In this document: positions 22,950-33,017 of the stretch, piece by piece
Layout of the letters: every line of letters begins with the position of its first letter
Position numbering within the stretch: position 1 is the stretch's first letter
From: Hypericum androsaemum
Taxonomy: Eukaryota; Streptophyta; Magnoliopsida; Malpighiales; Hypericaceae
NCBI GenBank assembly: GCA_963995505.1
Contig: OZ023189.1
Location: 2,121,155-2,185,154, forward strand
Direction of reading: 5' to 3'
Length of the DNA: 64,000 bases
Made by a program: the position numbers and the translations under genes
The notes under the pieces: model-generated
Seen by the model: only the letters and a program-made list of their open reading frames with translations
Told to the model about the DNA's origin: nothing
The model's database searches: none

Positions 22950-23929
22950 GAGTACGCACCGTTTCAATCGCATAACCTTCTTCTTTTCTTGTTTTGAAAA
23001 GTATCGCATAACCTTCTTTGTGATTGATTTTCATTTTCTTTTTTTCTCAAAAAAAGTTTTTCATTTTCTGTTATAATCGATAATCTCATTTAAAGTATTT
23101 AAACTATCTTTTTCTTATTAATAGAAACATGACTTATTTGGTATCTTTTTCAAAATTACCTGCTACGGATAAGTTACTTTACTGTCTAACTTTCTATCCA
23201 TCCATTAAAAAAGTTCAATTTATTTATGATGAATGGTTCTAAATAAAAATTCAATTATCCAAATATTTATTGTTATTTGATATGAGAACTACCAACCGTA
23301 TTGGTTCCTAAATTTCCAAGATTTATAACACAATTATGACCTTTTCTAAGTCGAATTTAGACACACTACACAAATAAATAATTATAAATCTATGTCTTAT
23401 TTTTCTGTAACAATTAGAATCACATCATTCAATACTCGATTCGAAAGTAATAGTTGTTTTAACGAGACAGGTTGGCACAAATCCATAAATAATTTTTTGC
23501 TATAACACACTATGGTGTACTAATCCAAATTTAAATCGAGTTAAATCTTTGAAAGACGACAAAATTCTCTCAACAAATATTTAACATCGCTGTAGCGTTC
23601 TCCAAGACTCAAACTAAAAACTTTTTTATTAAATTTGAACAACCACCTCACTAGTTTAACAAAAAATTGCAAATTGAAACAAGCCTTCGCTCAATCTACG
23701 GAGAGTAGAGAGTAGCAGGTAAGCAACCACGTGTGATAAAGTAGCCGGTAAATTAATGTTCACGTTTTTATTTTTGGAGAAGGATTGAATTTTAAGTTTT
23801 GATGATATTTATTTTATGATATTATAAGTGCATAAACAAAAATTATGAAGCAATTAATAGAGTCAAAGGCCCTTATTCCTATATTCACCAACCTCCAGAA
23901 AAGGTACAAAATTAAAATTAAAAAAAAAA
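22950..23929. other. AT-rich intergenic
   Basis: No gene or repeat boundary seen. It ends in a purine-rich (GAAGGA)n/(AAG)n microsatellite at about 23931-23975, beyond the GXM stop codon. Confidence 0.5.
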
Positions 23930-23930
23930 T

Positions 23931-23975
23931 TGAAGGAGAAGGAGAAGGAGAAGAAGAAGAAGAAGAAGAAGAAGA
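23931..23975. repeat. GAAGGA/AAG microsatellite
   Basis: Pure purine run of GAAGGA units passing into AAG trinucleotides. It lies about 50 bases past the GXM stop and is probably within its 3' UTR. Confidence 0.85.
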
Positions 23976-24022
23976 GTGAAGAAGAAGGGTCCGAAGCTAT
24001 TAAGGACCCGATGATGCATGTC

Positions 24023-24958
24023 TCAGGCAGAAAAGTTTGTGTCCTGAGGACAAAAGGGTCGGCCAGACCTTGTCCTATGGCTAGGAATATTGAAATGTCT
24101 CAGCCTACCTTCTTGCTCCACCAAGTACCCCTCACAGAGGAACGCCATGGAGAACTTATCCTCCACCTTCCTATCCACGTCGTGCACGAACACGTCCGTC
24201 TCCCCGTTCTCCCTGTTCCTGGCCATCATCCCGGCGGTGTAGATCGCCGTCATCCTCCCCGGCGCCTCGTCGCGGTACCCGGTCGGCGCGTCCACCATGA
24301 TCAGGTCCCACTCGACGTCGTACACTTCCGGCGGGAACCCTTTATGGGCGAGCTCGCACTCGGAGAATCTCGGGTCGCCGACGACCTTGCATCCTTCTTG
24401 ACCGTTGACCCTCTCCAGTATCCCATCCGCTTGGTTCACCTTCGTGTGGTAGCTGACGTGGTAGGACTCCAGCCCGGGGATCTTGGACTTGATGTTGTCG
24501 ATCCAGGACTTGTCCTCCTCGAGGAAGACGGTCCGGCCTCCGAAGTTGAGGGAGGCCCACATGAGGCTGTCGTGGCCGAGGCCAAAGACGAGGAAGTTAC
24601 ATGGGGACTTCTTCTCCAGCACCCGAAGGGTCACCGAGATCTCCTTTAGGGTTTGCTGGGGGATGATCTTGGTCGTTACGTAGTGGACCAGGGCGTTGGC
24701 CAGAGACGGTGGCGTCTTTGTGCATAATGAAGGTGTTAGAGGAAGGGGAGGACAGGGTGATGATGAGTTGGAGTTGGAGTTGGAGTTGGAGATGTCAATG
24801 GTTGTTGTTGCTGTCTTTAGATCAGGTGAAGTGTTTGGTTTGGAATTTGAAGAGGTTGTCCAAATTATGAACAACAAGAGGAAGAGGAAGAGGAAGAGGA
24901 AGATAGTGCATCCGATTGTTTGCTTGATGGATATGGGAAATTGAGGCTTGGCCCTCAT
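24023..24958 (-). CDS. GXM: glucuronoxylan 4-O-methyltransferase, DUF579 family
   Basis: Single-exon ORF of 311 aa. Residues about 13-33 form a Phe/Leu-rich signal anchor, as expected for a type II Golgi protein. A low-complexity Ser/Asn/Pro stem follows (about 55-80). The DUF579 domain covers about 85-290: FLVFGLGHDSLMWASLN at 122-138 (SAM-binding loop region), TVFLEEDKSWID, EWDLIMVDAPTGY near 216-228, PGRMTAIYTAGMMARNR from 234, and VFVHDVDRKVE from 257. The GLGHDSLMWASLN and VDAPTGY forms are those of GXM1-3, which transfer methyl groups from SAM to O-4 of glucuronic acid on xylan. The IRX15 branch has different residues at these sites. The anchor and all core motifs are present, so it appears functional. 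Which GXM paralogue it is cannot be told. Confidence 0.9.
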   Translation of the reverse strand: MRAKPQFPISIKQTIGCTIFLFLFLFLLLFIIWTTSSNSKPNTSPDLKTATTTIDISNSNSNSNSSSPCPPLPLTPSLCTKTPPSLANALVHYVTTKIIPQQTLKEISVTLRVLEKKSPCNFLVFGLGHDSLMWASLNFGGRTVFLEEDKSWIDNIKSKIPGLESYHVSYHTKVNQADGILERVNGQEGCKVVGDPRFSECELAHKGFPPEVYDVEWDLIMVDAPTGYRDEAPGRMTAIYTAGMMARNRENGETDVFVHDVDRKVEDKFSMAFLCEGYLVEQEGRLRHFNIPSHRTRSGRPFCPQDTNFSA

Positions 24959-25226
24959 GGTTGTTTTCCTTTCCGGGGGAGAGAATGTGAGAAAGAGGTT
25001 GGAGAAGAATAGTGGGGATGTGGAATTGAACCTGCTATTTCATTTAATGATTTAACGAATATTTTAGTTGTACCTAGAGGTAGGAGAAGTGATAGTATCT
25101 AGATAATTAATGGGTCAATTAATTTAACTTTTGAGAAGATTATAAATTTTTTGGAGATTAAAAATTCTCTAACAATTATTTCAAATTCGAAAATTCTTGG
25201 TTAAACTAGAATTATATGTCCTCGTT

Positions 25227-25760
25227 TAGGGGTGAGCATTCGGATAATCCGAATCCGAATTATTCGAATTTCTTATTATCCAAAATATCCAAAATTATGT
25301 TTTTTTATCCGAATCCGAATCCGAATAGTAAATTATCCGAAATTCAAAATCCAAAATTATTTCGGATACGGATTCGGATAATCCGAATTATCCGAATTTA
25401 AAAAAATAGGCGACTGATCGTCTGAATTAGCTGATGATTCCAAGCAATATATCACTTTACTTAATAATTATTAGTAATAATTAATTAATTAAATGGTCAT
25501 GGACATAAAATCTTTACCACTTTACAAAGATGAAGACCTTAATTAACAAAGATGAGGAAAAATATGAAGACCTTAATCTGTACCACTTTAAATTCTAAGT
25601 AAATAGGTTAAAAATTCGGATATTCGGATAATCCGAATTTATAATTTTTTTATCCGAATCCGAATCCAAATCCGAACATAAAATTATCCGAATCCGAATC
25701 CGAAAAAAATTTCGGATATAGGATTCGGATATCGGATTCGGGTATTTTCGCTCGCCACTA
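25227..25760. mobile_element. hAT-type MITE with CGGATAATCCGAAT subterminal repeats
   Basis: Termini TAGGGGTGAGC and GCTCGCCACTA (imperfect inverted repeats) bound 534 bp. A perfect 8-bp duplication TCCTCGTT lies at 25219-25226 and 25761-25768. Both ends carry many ATTCGGATAATCCGAAT-like palindromes, which could fold into hairpins. It is non-coding and non-autonomous. It sits about 270 bp upstream of the GXM start codon, so it could affect that promoter (inference). Confidence 0.9.
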
Positions 25761-25768
25761 TCCTCGTT

Positions 25769-26924
25769 GGTAGAATTGAGAAATGAATCGTTCACTTTCC
25801 TTTGGTCATCAGGAAAGGTATGGGCCAATTTGTTTTTTTTTTTTGAGGAAAGGTATGGGCCAAATTGGTCGTCGTATTTTGCTGCGCATTTCCTGCAAGC
25901 TATTAGTCTCCTTGATTAATTGTTTTTTAACTGTTGCGTATCCCGATGAGGAGGTATATAAAATGGTAAATCCAGTTAATATTAATTTGGTGAGGAGGTC
26001 ATTAGTAAGAATTTAAGATTCCGTTACATCTAACTACAGTTGGGTTCGATAGTACTAACCAGAAACATAGTTGTTTTAAATGGCCAGAGAAAATATTTTT
26101 TTCCAAAATGATAAGTTTAAATTTTACAAGAGAAAAAAAAACTAAAAAGTGAGAGGTTTACTTTACCTTATATTTTTGCACATAATAAATTTAAAAAATT
26201 ATTCTCAAGTCCTTCGTATTTGTTTAAATATATTCAAAATTTTCTCTTATTCTCAAAATATATTCTAAAATCTCTCTAGTTTACTTTTATTATACTTTCG
26301 AATTCCTGGCACATGTTAACAATTTTTTTTTCATTTTTATCAATAAAATGACAAAACTATCCCTAAAATAAAAAATAAAAAAATGCTGACATCATACCTC
26401 TATCTTCTCCAATCAGCCAACCAATATTTTTCTGGGTTCGAAGTTCCTCCACGAACAAACTGTGAACAAAACCCAAATTTCAAAATCCCATCTTTCAAAA
26501 TTGCCTGAGATAGAGGAAGACGGCGGGCTTGAGTAGAGAGACGAGGTAAGGGACAGCGGGCTCGGCGGTGGCCATCCACTTCTGGGCTCGCCGGTAGTCA
26601 TCCACTTCTGGGCTCGGTGGTAGTCATCCACTTCTGGGCTCGACGCGTCCGACTCCCCCCACCTATCCTCTGACTTCTCCCACCTCTTCCTCCGGTGGTT
26701 CAACGATAAGGGCAGTTCCCTCGGAGACGGCGTGCTTGGCGAGCTCACCGGGAAGCACAAGGCGGACGGCGGTCTAGATCTCCTGGCACAAGCCCGTCGG
26801 CTCTAGTTCAGTTTCATCTCGGAGCTCCGAGTCGAACCCTAATCCCCAATTAATTAATCGCTTCCCCCTATTTCCTTCCAATTCTTCCATTTATTCAAAA
26901 AACCCTATCGAACCCCGACTTGTT
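25769..26924. other. no confident gene; short minisatellite
   Basis: AT-rich to about 26380, then GC-rich. At about 26570-26645 there are three copies of a 26-bp unit (CATCCACTTCTGGGCTCG...). The GC-rich part has open frames on both strands without recognised domains. It may be older sequence upstream of the TOM7 pseudogene. Confidence 0.4.
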
Positions 26925-27167
26925 TCCAGGAACGCCGTCGCTTCGCCACCCAGGAATAGCAACGTCCTGTTCCTACGCCGCCGATCCTACGGCACGACAA
27001 TTTCAGAGGAGAAATCGACGGTGCAGATGTTGAAGGAGTGGAGCACGTGGACGCTATAGGTTTTGACCAAGGTTGTGACCCACTACGGGTTCATCCCTCT
27101 CGTCATCATCATCGGGATGAACTCCGAGCCCAAGCCCCAGCTTTACCAGCTCCTTAGCCCCGTCTAA
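26925..27167 (+). pseudogene. TOM7: TOM7 (mitochondrial import receptor subunit) pseudogene
   Basis: The + frame ending at TAA 27165-27167 gives EEKSTVQMLKEWSTWTL, a TAG stop (27057-27059), then [24 protein letters not shown] and LYQLLSPV at the end. This matches plant TOM7-1, a small outer-membrane subunit of the TOM complex. No start Met is visible in frame near the usual Ser/Lys-rich amino end, and a stop falls in the middle where Lys residues are expected. The copy is therefore non-functional or, less likely, rescued by splicing. No poly-A tail or target duplication was seen to prove retroposition. Confidence 0.8.
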
Positions 27168-27932
27168 TAGTTTTTTATCTTTTTTTTTGTTCTTGGTTTT
27201 GTTGTTCGGAATGTTGCTTGATTAATCCCAGCTTTCTTCTTTTTTGGTTTTTGTTCTATTTGGTTTTGTTGATCATCAGTTTTTTTTGGTTCGGACGGGA
27301 GCTCGAGGACGGGAGATGGTTGATGATGTCATTATTTTTTTTATTCTAAATTTAAAGAAAAAAATTTATTTAGTAACTCGAAAGTATAATAAAAGCAAAC
27401 TAAAGAGACAACAAAATTATTTTTCAAACAGGAGGAACTTTTAAGTATATTTAAGCAAACTTGGGAGACTAAAGAATAATTTTCCCTGATAAATTTTCTA
27501 ACAAAGTAATAGAGATTTTTTGCAGTACACCTACTAAATCTAGTTACTTGAGGCATTTTACGTTATTAATTTTTTCTGTATGTGCATGTGATACAATATT
27601 ATTAATTTATCAGCGTGACATATAATTTGGACAAACTTCTTGCCATTCAGATTCATATATAATATGGTTCCTTGAGGTTTTAGCCTTGCAAAACAAGCAA
27701 AGAAGATGAGATTTCTGGTGGGTTGATGGAGACAAAGAAAGCAAGTGAGATTGACGTTAATGATTGATGTCACACATATAAATTAAGTAAGGTCTTCGGT
27801 GGATCTGTTGGGTACAGCTGAATGATTCCACGTTTCTGTTCTCTCCTCTCACCTTAAATATACTCATAGGGGACGTGGGAGTTGGTGGAATTATGGAAGG
27901 AATCAAGGAAAAAAATGTTTTTCTCCTTCCTT
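27168..27932. other. AT-rich intergenic
   Basis: No gene seen between the TOM7 pseudogene and the left end of the hAT-like element at 27933. Confidence 0.5.
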
Positions 27933-28370
27933 CAGGGTGAGGACCAAACCTCATGAAACCGTAAAACCTCGAGTTCCGAAACCGAAAATTGAATATCGAA
28001 CCAGAATCAGTGTCATGGTTCGATTTAAAACCGAAACTGCAATTAACAATGTTGGTGCTGTCAGAATGGGGCTACTGTCAGAAATGGGGCTACTGTCAAA
28101 TGTTGCTGCCTGCTATGTTGTGTTGCTAACTATAACTTTGTTTTTAGGAATTAATCGGCTGTTGGAGTTGGACTATGTTGTGTTGCTGCTGTGAGCCTGT
28201 GGCATTTGAACTTGCACTCATTGCCACTGCTTTTTTTTTAGAAAGGTAGCGCGAAGCCTATATTAAAATACGAATTATAAACAGAAAGAGAAAGCCATAA
28301 ACGTAGAACGAAAACGCTGAAAAAGAACACGAAACCAAACCTACTACTACTTTGATGTGCATTTTAATTA

Positions 28371-29415
28371 GGGAAAAGTCCACTTTAGTACCCTGTGGTA
28401 TCGCCCAAAATTAGTACCCTGTGGTAAAAAACCGACCAATCGAGTCATACTTATTCCAATTAACATCAAAAAGGTCCTCGGGCAGCTGCTCAGAGATGCC
28501 CGGACCCGCCCGAACCCTGCCCGGACTACGTGGCCAGCCACGTCACCAAAACTTGATGACGTGGCGCCACGTGGAGGAGGAGGACGAGGCGGAGGAGGAC
28601 GAAGCGGAGGAGGAGGAGGACGAGGAGGAGGAGGACGAAGTGGAGGAGGACGAGGAGGAGGACGAGGAGGAGGAGAAGAGGAGGAGGAGGCGGAGGAGGA
28701 CGAAGCGGGAGGACGAAGTGGAGGAGGAGGAGGACGAAGTGGAGGAGGAGGAGGAGGACGAAGTGGAGGAGGAGGCGGAGGAGGAGGAGGAGGAGGCGGA
28801 GGAGGACGAGGAGGAGGAGGACGAAGTGGAGGAGGAGGCGGAGGAGGAGGACGAGGAGGAGGAGGAGGAGGAGGACAAAGTGGAGGAGGAGGACGAGGAG
28901 GAGGACGAGGAGGAGGCGGAGGAGGACGAAGCGGGAGGACGAAGTGGAGGAGGAGGAGGACGAAGTGGAGGAGGAGGAAGAGAACGAGGAGGAGGAGGAC
29001 GAAGTGGAGGAGGAGGAGGAGGCGGAGGAGGAGGAGGAGGACGAGGAGGAGGAGGACTAAGTGGAGGAGGAGGCGGAGGAGGAGGAGGACGAAGTGGAGG
29101 AGGAGGAAGAGAACGAGGAGGAGGAGGACGAAGTGGAGGAGGAGGAGGAGGCGGAGGAGGAGGAGGAGGACGAGGAGGAGGAGGACTAAGTGGAGGAGGA
29201 GGCGGAGGAGGAGGAGGAGAAGAGGAGGAGGAGGAGGAGGAGAGGAAGAGAGGGAAGAAGATGGATGTCCACGTAGTCCGGGCAGGGTCCGGGCAGCTCC
29301 CCGAGGACCTTTTTGATGTTAATTAGAATAAGTATGACTCGATTGGTCAGTTTTTACCACAGGGCACTAAAGTAATTTTGGGCGATACCACAGGGTACTA
29401 AAGTGGACTTTTCCC
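28371..29415. mobile_element. Mutator-like element 3 with a purine-strand core
   Basis: Starts GGGAAAAGTCCACTTTAG and ends CTAAAGTGGACTTTTCCC. A perfect 9-bp duplication TTTTAATTA lies at 28362-28370 and 29416-29424. The TIRs of about 160 bp share their terminal sequence with elements 1 and 2 but have a diverged subterminal part. A 14-bp perfect palindrome, ACGTGGCGCCACGT, lies at 28559-28572, at the edge of the core. The core (about 28573-29267) is GGA/GAC repeat on the + strand. It has no transposase. Confidence 0.9.
28573..29267 (+). repeat. GGA/GAC-rich purine tract with 129-bp higher-order repeat
   Basis: About 0.7 kb that is nearly all G and A on the + strand, with scattered C in GAC and GGC units. 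A 129-bp unit is duplicated in tandem: the landmark AGAACGAGG recurs at 28981 and 29110 with matching flanks. All three + frames are open over long stretches (Glu/Asp-rich, Gly-rich or Arg-rich) only because the repeat lacks stops; no protein is inferred. Confidence 0.9.
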
Positions 29416-29589
29416 TTTTAATTATGTTGTTGAAACTTGATGTTTATGGTGTTGAAATGGGGTATGGATTGGGCACGGATTGCTCACATTCCGAACCGTT
29501 CGGAATGGAGACACGCGGGGACTTTTTTGCAAACGCGCTAAAATACGGGGACCAAAATAAAAAAAGCCACGCACAAACGCAGGCCGGAT

Positions 29590-29850
29590 ACAAATGCCAT
29601 TATCACATAACTGCGCATGCCAGTATCACATAACTGTGCATGCCAGTATCACATAACTGTGCATGCCAGTATCACATAACTGCGCATGCCAGTGTGACCT
29701 TTTTGCAAAAATGCTAAAATATGGGGGACCAAAATGAAAAAAACCACGCGCGCCATTATGATAAACGGGGACTTGCCACTGTCACAAATACACATGCCAT
29801 TATCACATAACTGCGCTTGCCATTATCACATAACTGCGCTTGCCACTGCG
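29590..29850 (+). repeat. 23-bp minisatellite (CCAGTATCACATAACTGTGCATG)n
   Basis: About four to five near-identical 23-bp units at 29592-29695, then degenerate units at about 29780-29845. A longer motif (GGGGACCAAAATAAAAAAAG..) also occurs twice beside the arrays. It lies inside the hAT-like element. Confidence 0.8.
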
Positions 29851-30180
29851 GTCCCCCTTCACTCCAAACCGTCCGGAATCGATTCCTTCACTCCGTGCTC
29901 AATCCACTCCCGTTGAAATGGCTGATTTGTGTATTATTATTGTAGGCCTACTGAAAATGGGTTTTATTTCAAGTATGGGCCGACTGGAATGCGCTTTATT
30001 TATGTTTTTTATTAAATAGGCCAGAAGCAGTTTCAAACTGCTAAACCACACCGATACCACAGAAATTGCGGTTTAGATTGAAACCGCGAAACTAACAGTA
30101 TTAAATTCTTTTTTATTAAAAATGTGGTTTCGATCTTTCCAGTTTAAAACCGCAACATCGAACCAACTCACCCCTTCCTT

Positions 30181-31085
30181 TGACATAAAGAGAGATTGCC
30201 TTCGACGGGGGATATACACTGACTATTGGCGTCAACGTCGGTGGTTAGGAATTTGTTTTCTTTTAAATTGAGGTTGTTCGTAACCATTTTTCAGGGGTAA
30301 ACATTCGACCTTTATTAGAAGAATGAAGTTGACGAAGAAACATTGCAATCAATGGATAAGTTAAAGAGTCTCAATATCTCACAACGGGTCACATGATGAA
30401 CTTGTGAACGAGACGTCGGAATCTCCGTATCCAATCAGTAAAAGATGAAGAAGGATGATGATCCAGTTTGGCCATGGAAGGCGGGGCCATAACGTTCAGA
30501 AATTGGACACAAAAGATAAGGTAGTACAAAATGTGTACATGTAGACCTACTGGCCTTGGACATTACAACAACAAAAGCCTTGTTCAAGGAGTACAAGGAT
30601 TACTACAAATAACATAAAAGCATGACAAAGATCACCTTCAAATCTAAAAACTCTCCGAAAGGCAGGGGAGCAACCAGCAAGCATTCCCGACACAGCGCTG
30701 AGCTCGGATTCAGGAATGAAAAGAAAACCGAGTTTGTAACATGCAAGAACCACTAACCTAACTTCTTTTACAAAAGTTCCTACAGGTTAGTAGAAAACAG
30801 ACATCAAAGTACAACAAACACGACGGATCAAACACTACCATGTGATCATTCACATCACATCATATCAAGCAGGCCTTTTGATCACTCCTCAGGAATGCCA
30901 GAAACAAAAACAAAGAACCACACCCAACCACAGTGCACAGAGATAGTTAGCCATTACTTTCAATAGTAAGCCATTTCAAAGTGACAAAATAACTAATGTT
31001 ATATTCTTATTCTAGAACAGACTCGCATCGAAAAGATAACGGTTATGATAACAGGATACAACCCGAGCATGGTCGCGACCATAAG
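30181..31085. other. no gene recognised
   Basis: This stretch lies beyond the truncated end of the SUVH-like fragment. No SRA, pre-SET or SET coding sequence is visible on either strand, and no transposon termini were found. Confidence 0.45.
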
Positions 31086-31442
31086 CTAATCAGAAGACCG
31101 TCTGCGACCCTCCCCAAGAGATCCATTTTCTTCGTCATCTCCATCAAGATCCACAACAGCAGCAGCCCCATTGGCATGGGAGTCCGCGGGACGAAACGAC
31201 CGGAGAGGAGCAGGAGTGTGAGTGGTCTCGTGAGGAGGAGGTTGTGCAGCCTGCTGGGGTGCAGAGAAAGGGTGGAACGGGGAGAACCCTGGTGGGTAAG
31301 TCCCCGAGGGCGTTGTATTAACATAGGACGGGGTTTGCGCGTGGGAAGAGAAGACGGGTACCAAGCTACGCAAGGGTTTCACATCCAAAACCCTATCTTT
31401 ATCCACAGCCGGTGCATTCTGATTAGCTGATCCTCCATCCAT
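31086..31442 (-). pseudogene. SUVH1/SUVH3-like histone methyltransferase, amino-terminal fragment
   Basis: The minus frame from ATG 31442 gives 118 aa. KDRVLDVKPLRSLVPVF, then YPPGFSPFHPFSAPQQAAQPP and PLRSFRP, match the proline-rich amino end of plant SUVH1/SUVH3 proteins, which in full carry SRA and SET domains. The frame ends at RRRSSD and nothing downstream resembles the rest of the protein, so this is a truncated copy. Upstream it keeps a plausible 5'-UTR intron (donor ACACAG|GTAA at 31784-31785, acceptor TTGCAG at 31559-31560), like intact members. That favours truncation of a genuine gene or a DNA-level duplication over a processed copy. The same frame is open to an upstream ATG at 31526. 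Confidence 0.75.
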
Positions 31443-31558
31443 CCTCGTTTCCCCCTTCTTATTCTTCTCGGAAATCGAAGTAAACGAAACTAAGACAGCA
31501 ATTCCTTGCTCGAAACACGAGTTCACTCCATTCCAACCTCCTCTGTACTATCTATCCC

Positions 31559-31784
31559 CTGCAAGCAAGGAGATAAAATAAACAAAAACAAAAGAACAAG
31601 GCAAAAAAGAAGAACAGAACTTGTATACAGTTTTTTCTATCGATTTCCATCTCCGGAGAGCAAACGGAAACTGGGTCATGGAGATCTGAATGACAGACCT
31701 AGTAATAATTGAAGCCAGAGCCAACAGACAAGCTAAACCCAACGACAGAGAAGACCAGACCAGATAAAGGCTTTGCGGATTTAC
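31559..31784 (-). other. predicted 5'-UTR intron of the SUVH-like fragment
   Basis: 226 bp with GT at 31784-31783 and AG at 31560-31559 on the minus strand. It is T-rich before the acceptor. Confidence 0.4.
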
Positions 31785-31789
31785 CTGTG

Positions 31790-32799
31790 TATATGTAAGA
31801 GCATCGTCCGGTTATCAACAGACCAAAAGGGGTAGAAGGGGGAGGCGCTCCGAGCTGCGTTCCCACCAAGTGAATCTATGGGAAATGAAGCGAGAAGTGT
31901 AAAGTAGGGATGGAAAAAAATCCAGACTCTGGGCCATTGCTCTCGCGGCCTAAGGTTGTGGGTCCAGAGTCTAGAGTACGGGGGTGAGGATTTTTTCGTG
32001 GCCAATTTTTCTCGGGTCTATATTCTATAGCGTAATTATTAGTATGATCTATGTTATTTTAAAATTAATTTTTTCATCCCTACTCTTTAGATAAATATTG
32101 GTCTTTGGTCTCTGACTTGGGAGCACTCTTTTTTTGTCTTTTGTCATATGAAATGACATTTATACCCTTGAATTAAAAAAGGGTGATCTGCTTCAATCCA
32201 CCCCAACCCAAAAATTTATCCGTGACCTCCTCCTCCTCCTCAACCCAGAAATTGATCTCTGTAAACACAACAATTAACACTATACACCATTAACAATACT
32301 CAGAGTCCTGACCCGGATCACCAACAAACAAACACCCTCTCTCCGCTCCGCCGCTCGCCGTCGTCTTTCTCCTCTGTCTAGAGAAACCGCGATCTCGCCA
32401 TCTCGAGCCAGTATAGGAGGAGACCTGTGGTGGTGGTTGGTCGGCAGGAGGAACGTTCCAGGTGGGCACAAGTCGAGGGACAAACCCTCCCAAATAACCT
32501 CGAGGTTTCCCCGGTAAAGGGCCTCCCAAACCCTCCAACCTCGAGGGACACATACACCTCTCTAGCCTAATTCGCTGCATCCCACAAGTCGGACAGTCGG
32601 AGTGACGCCCCCAGTCAATAGGCCAAGGTAACGCCTCCTATCCACTAACCCAGCTAAACCCACAAGTCAATAGTCTGGGAGGTCTCCTACCTGACAATAG
32701 CCGAATAGGAGATAGCCTATTTCCGCTACACTTGAGTTTTCCCTAGCATGGGAACCTCCCACCCTGCCCCTCGAGGAACACACACACACCCCAATCCCG
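31790..32799. other. promoter side of the SUVH fragment and LINE 3' flank
   Basis: No gene recognised. At about 32440-32800 CCTCGAGG-containing phrases recur (CCTCGAGG..ACACAYACAC), suggesting a duplicated 3'-UTR-like segment of the neighbouring LINE. The exact 3' end of the LINE could not be fixed. Confidence 0.35.
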
Positions 32800-33017
32800 T
32801 ACACCTAATGTGTACGGTTGTAACCAGTGGCCTCATTAAAAACCTCATCGGCGCCACCCTACAGGGAAAAAAGAGTACACATTGATAGCACTGCTGGTTC
32901 CTATTACAAATATAGACCGGGAAGCTCTAAGACCAGACCAAAACCAAACAAATCGCCAAACAAATCATGTAGTAAAACGAAAATACGGCAACAGCGATAA
33001 ATCCCTTCCCACATATC

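Larger units (their letters stand above)
27933..30172. mobile_element. probable hAT element carrying a nested Mutator-like element
   Basis: The left end CAGGGTGAGG and right end CTCACC are partly complementary termini. Eight-base CCTTCCTT repeats flank them at 27925-27932 and 30173-30180. Subterminal AAACCG/CGGTTT motifs occur in opposite orientations near both ends (about 27956-28045 and 30015-30160). Removing the MULE at 28371-29415 leaves about 1.2 kb with no transposase. The duplication is C/T-rich and the termini short, so the call is moderate. Confidence 0.5.

Noticed and set aside
23930..24649. 239-codon + strand open frame
   Set aside because: Antisense shadow of the GXM coding sequence. 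It begins in a microsatellite and has no recognisable domain, while the minus frame has all DUF579 motifs.
28421..29326. Very long + strand open frames (about 250-300 codons, Glu/Asp- or Gly/Arg-rich)
   Set aside because: They exist only because the GGA/GAC repeat in the Mutator-like element lacks stop codons in all + frames. There is no domain and the composition is pure repeat.
29590..29850. CRISPR-like array
   Set aside because: The 23-bp units are contiguous without unique spacers, in plant nuclear DNA inside a transposon. It is a minisatellite.
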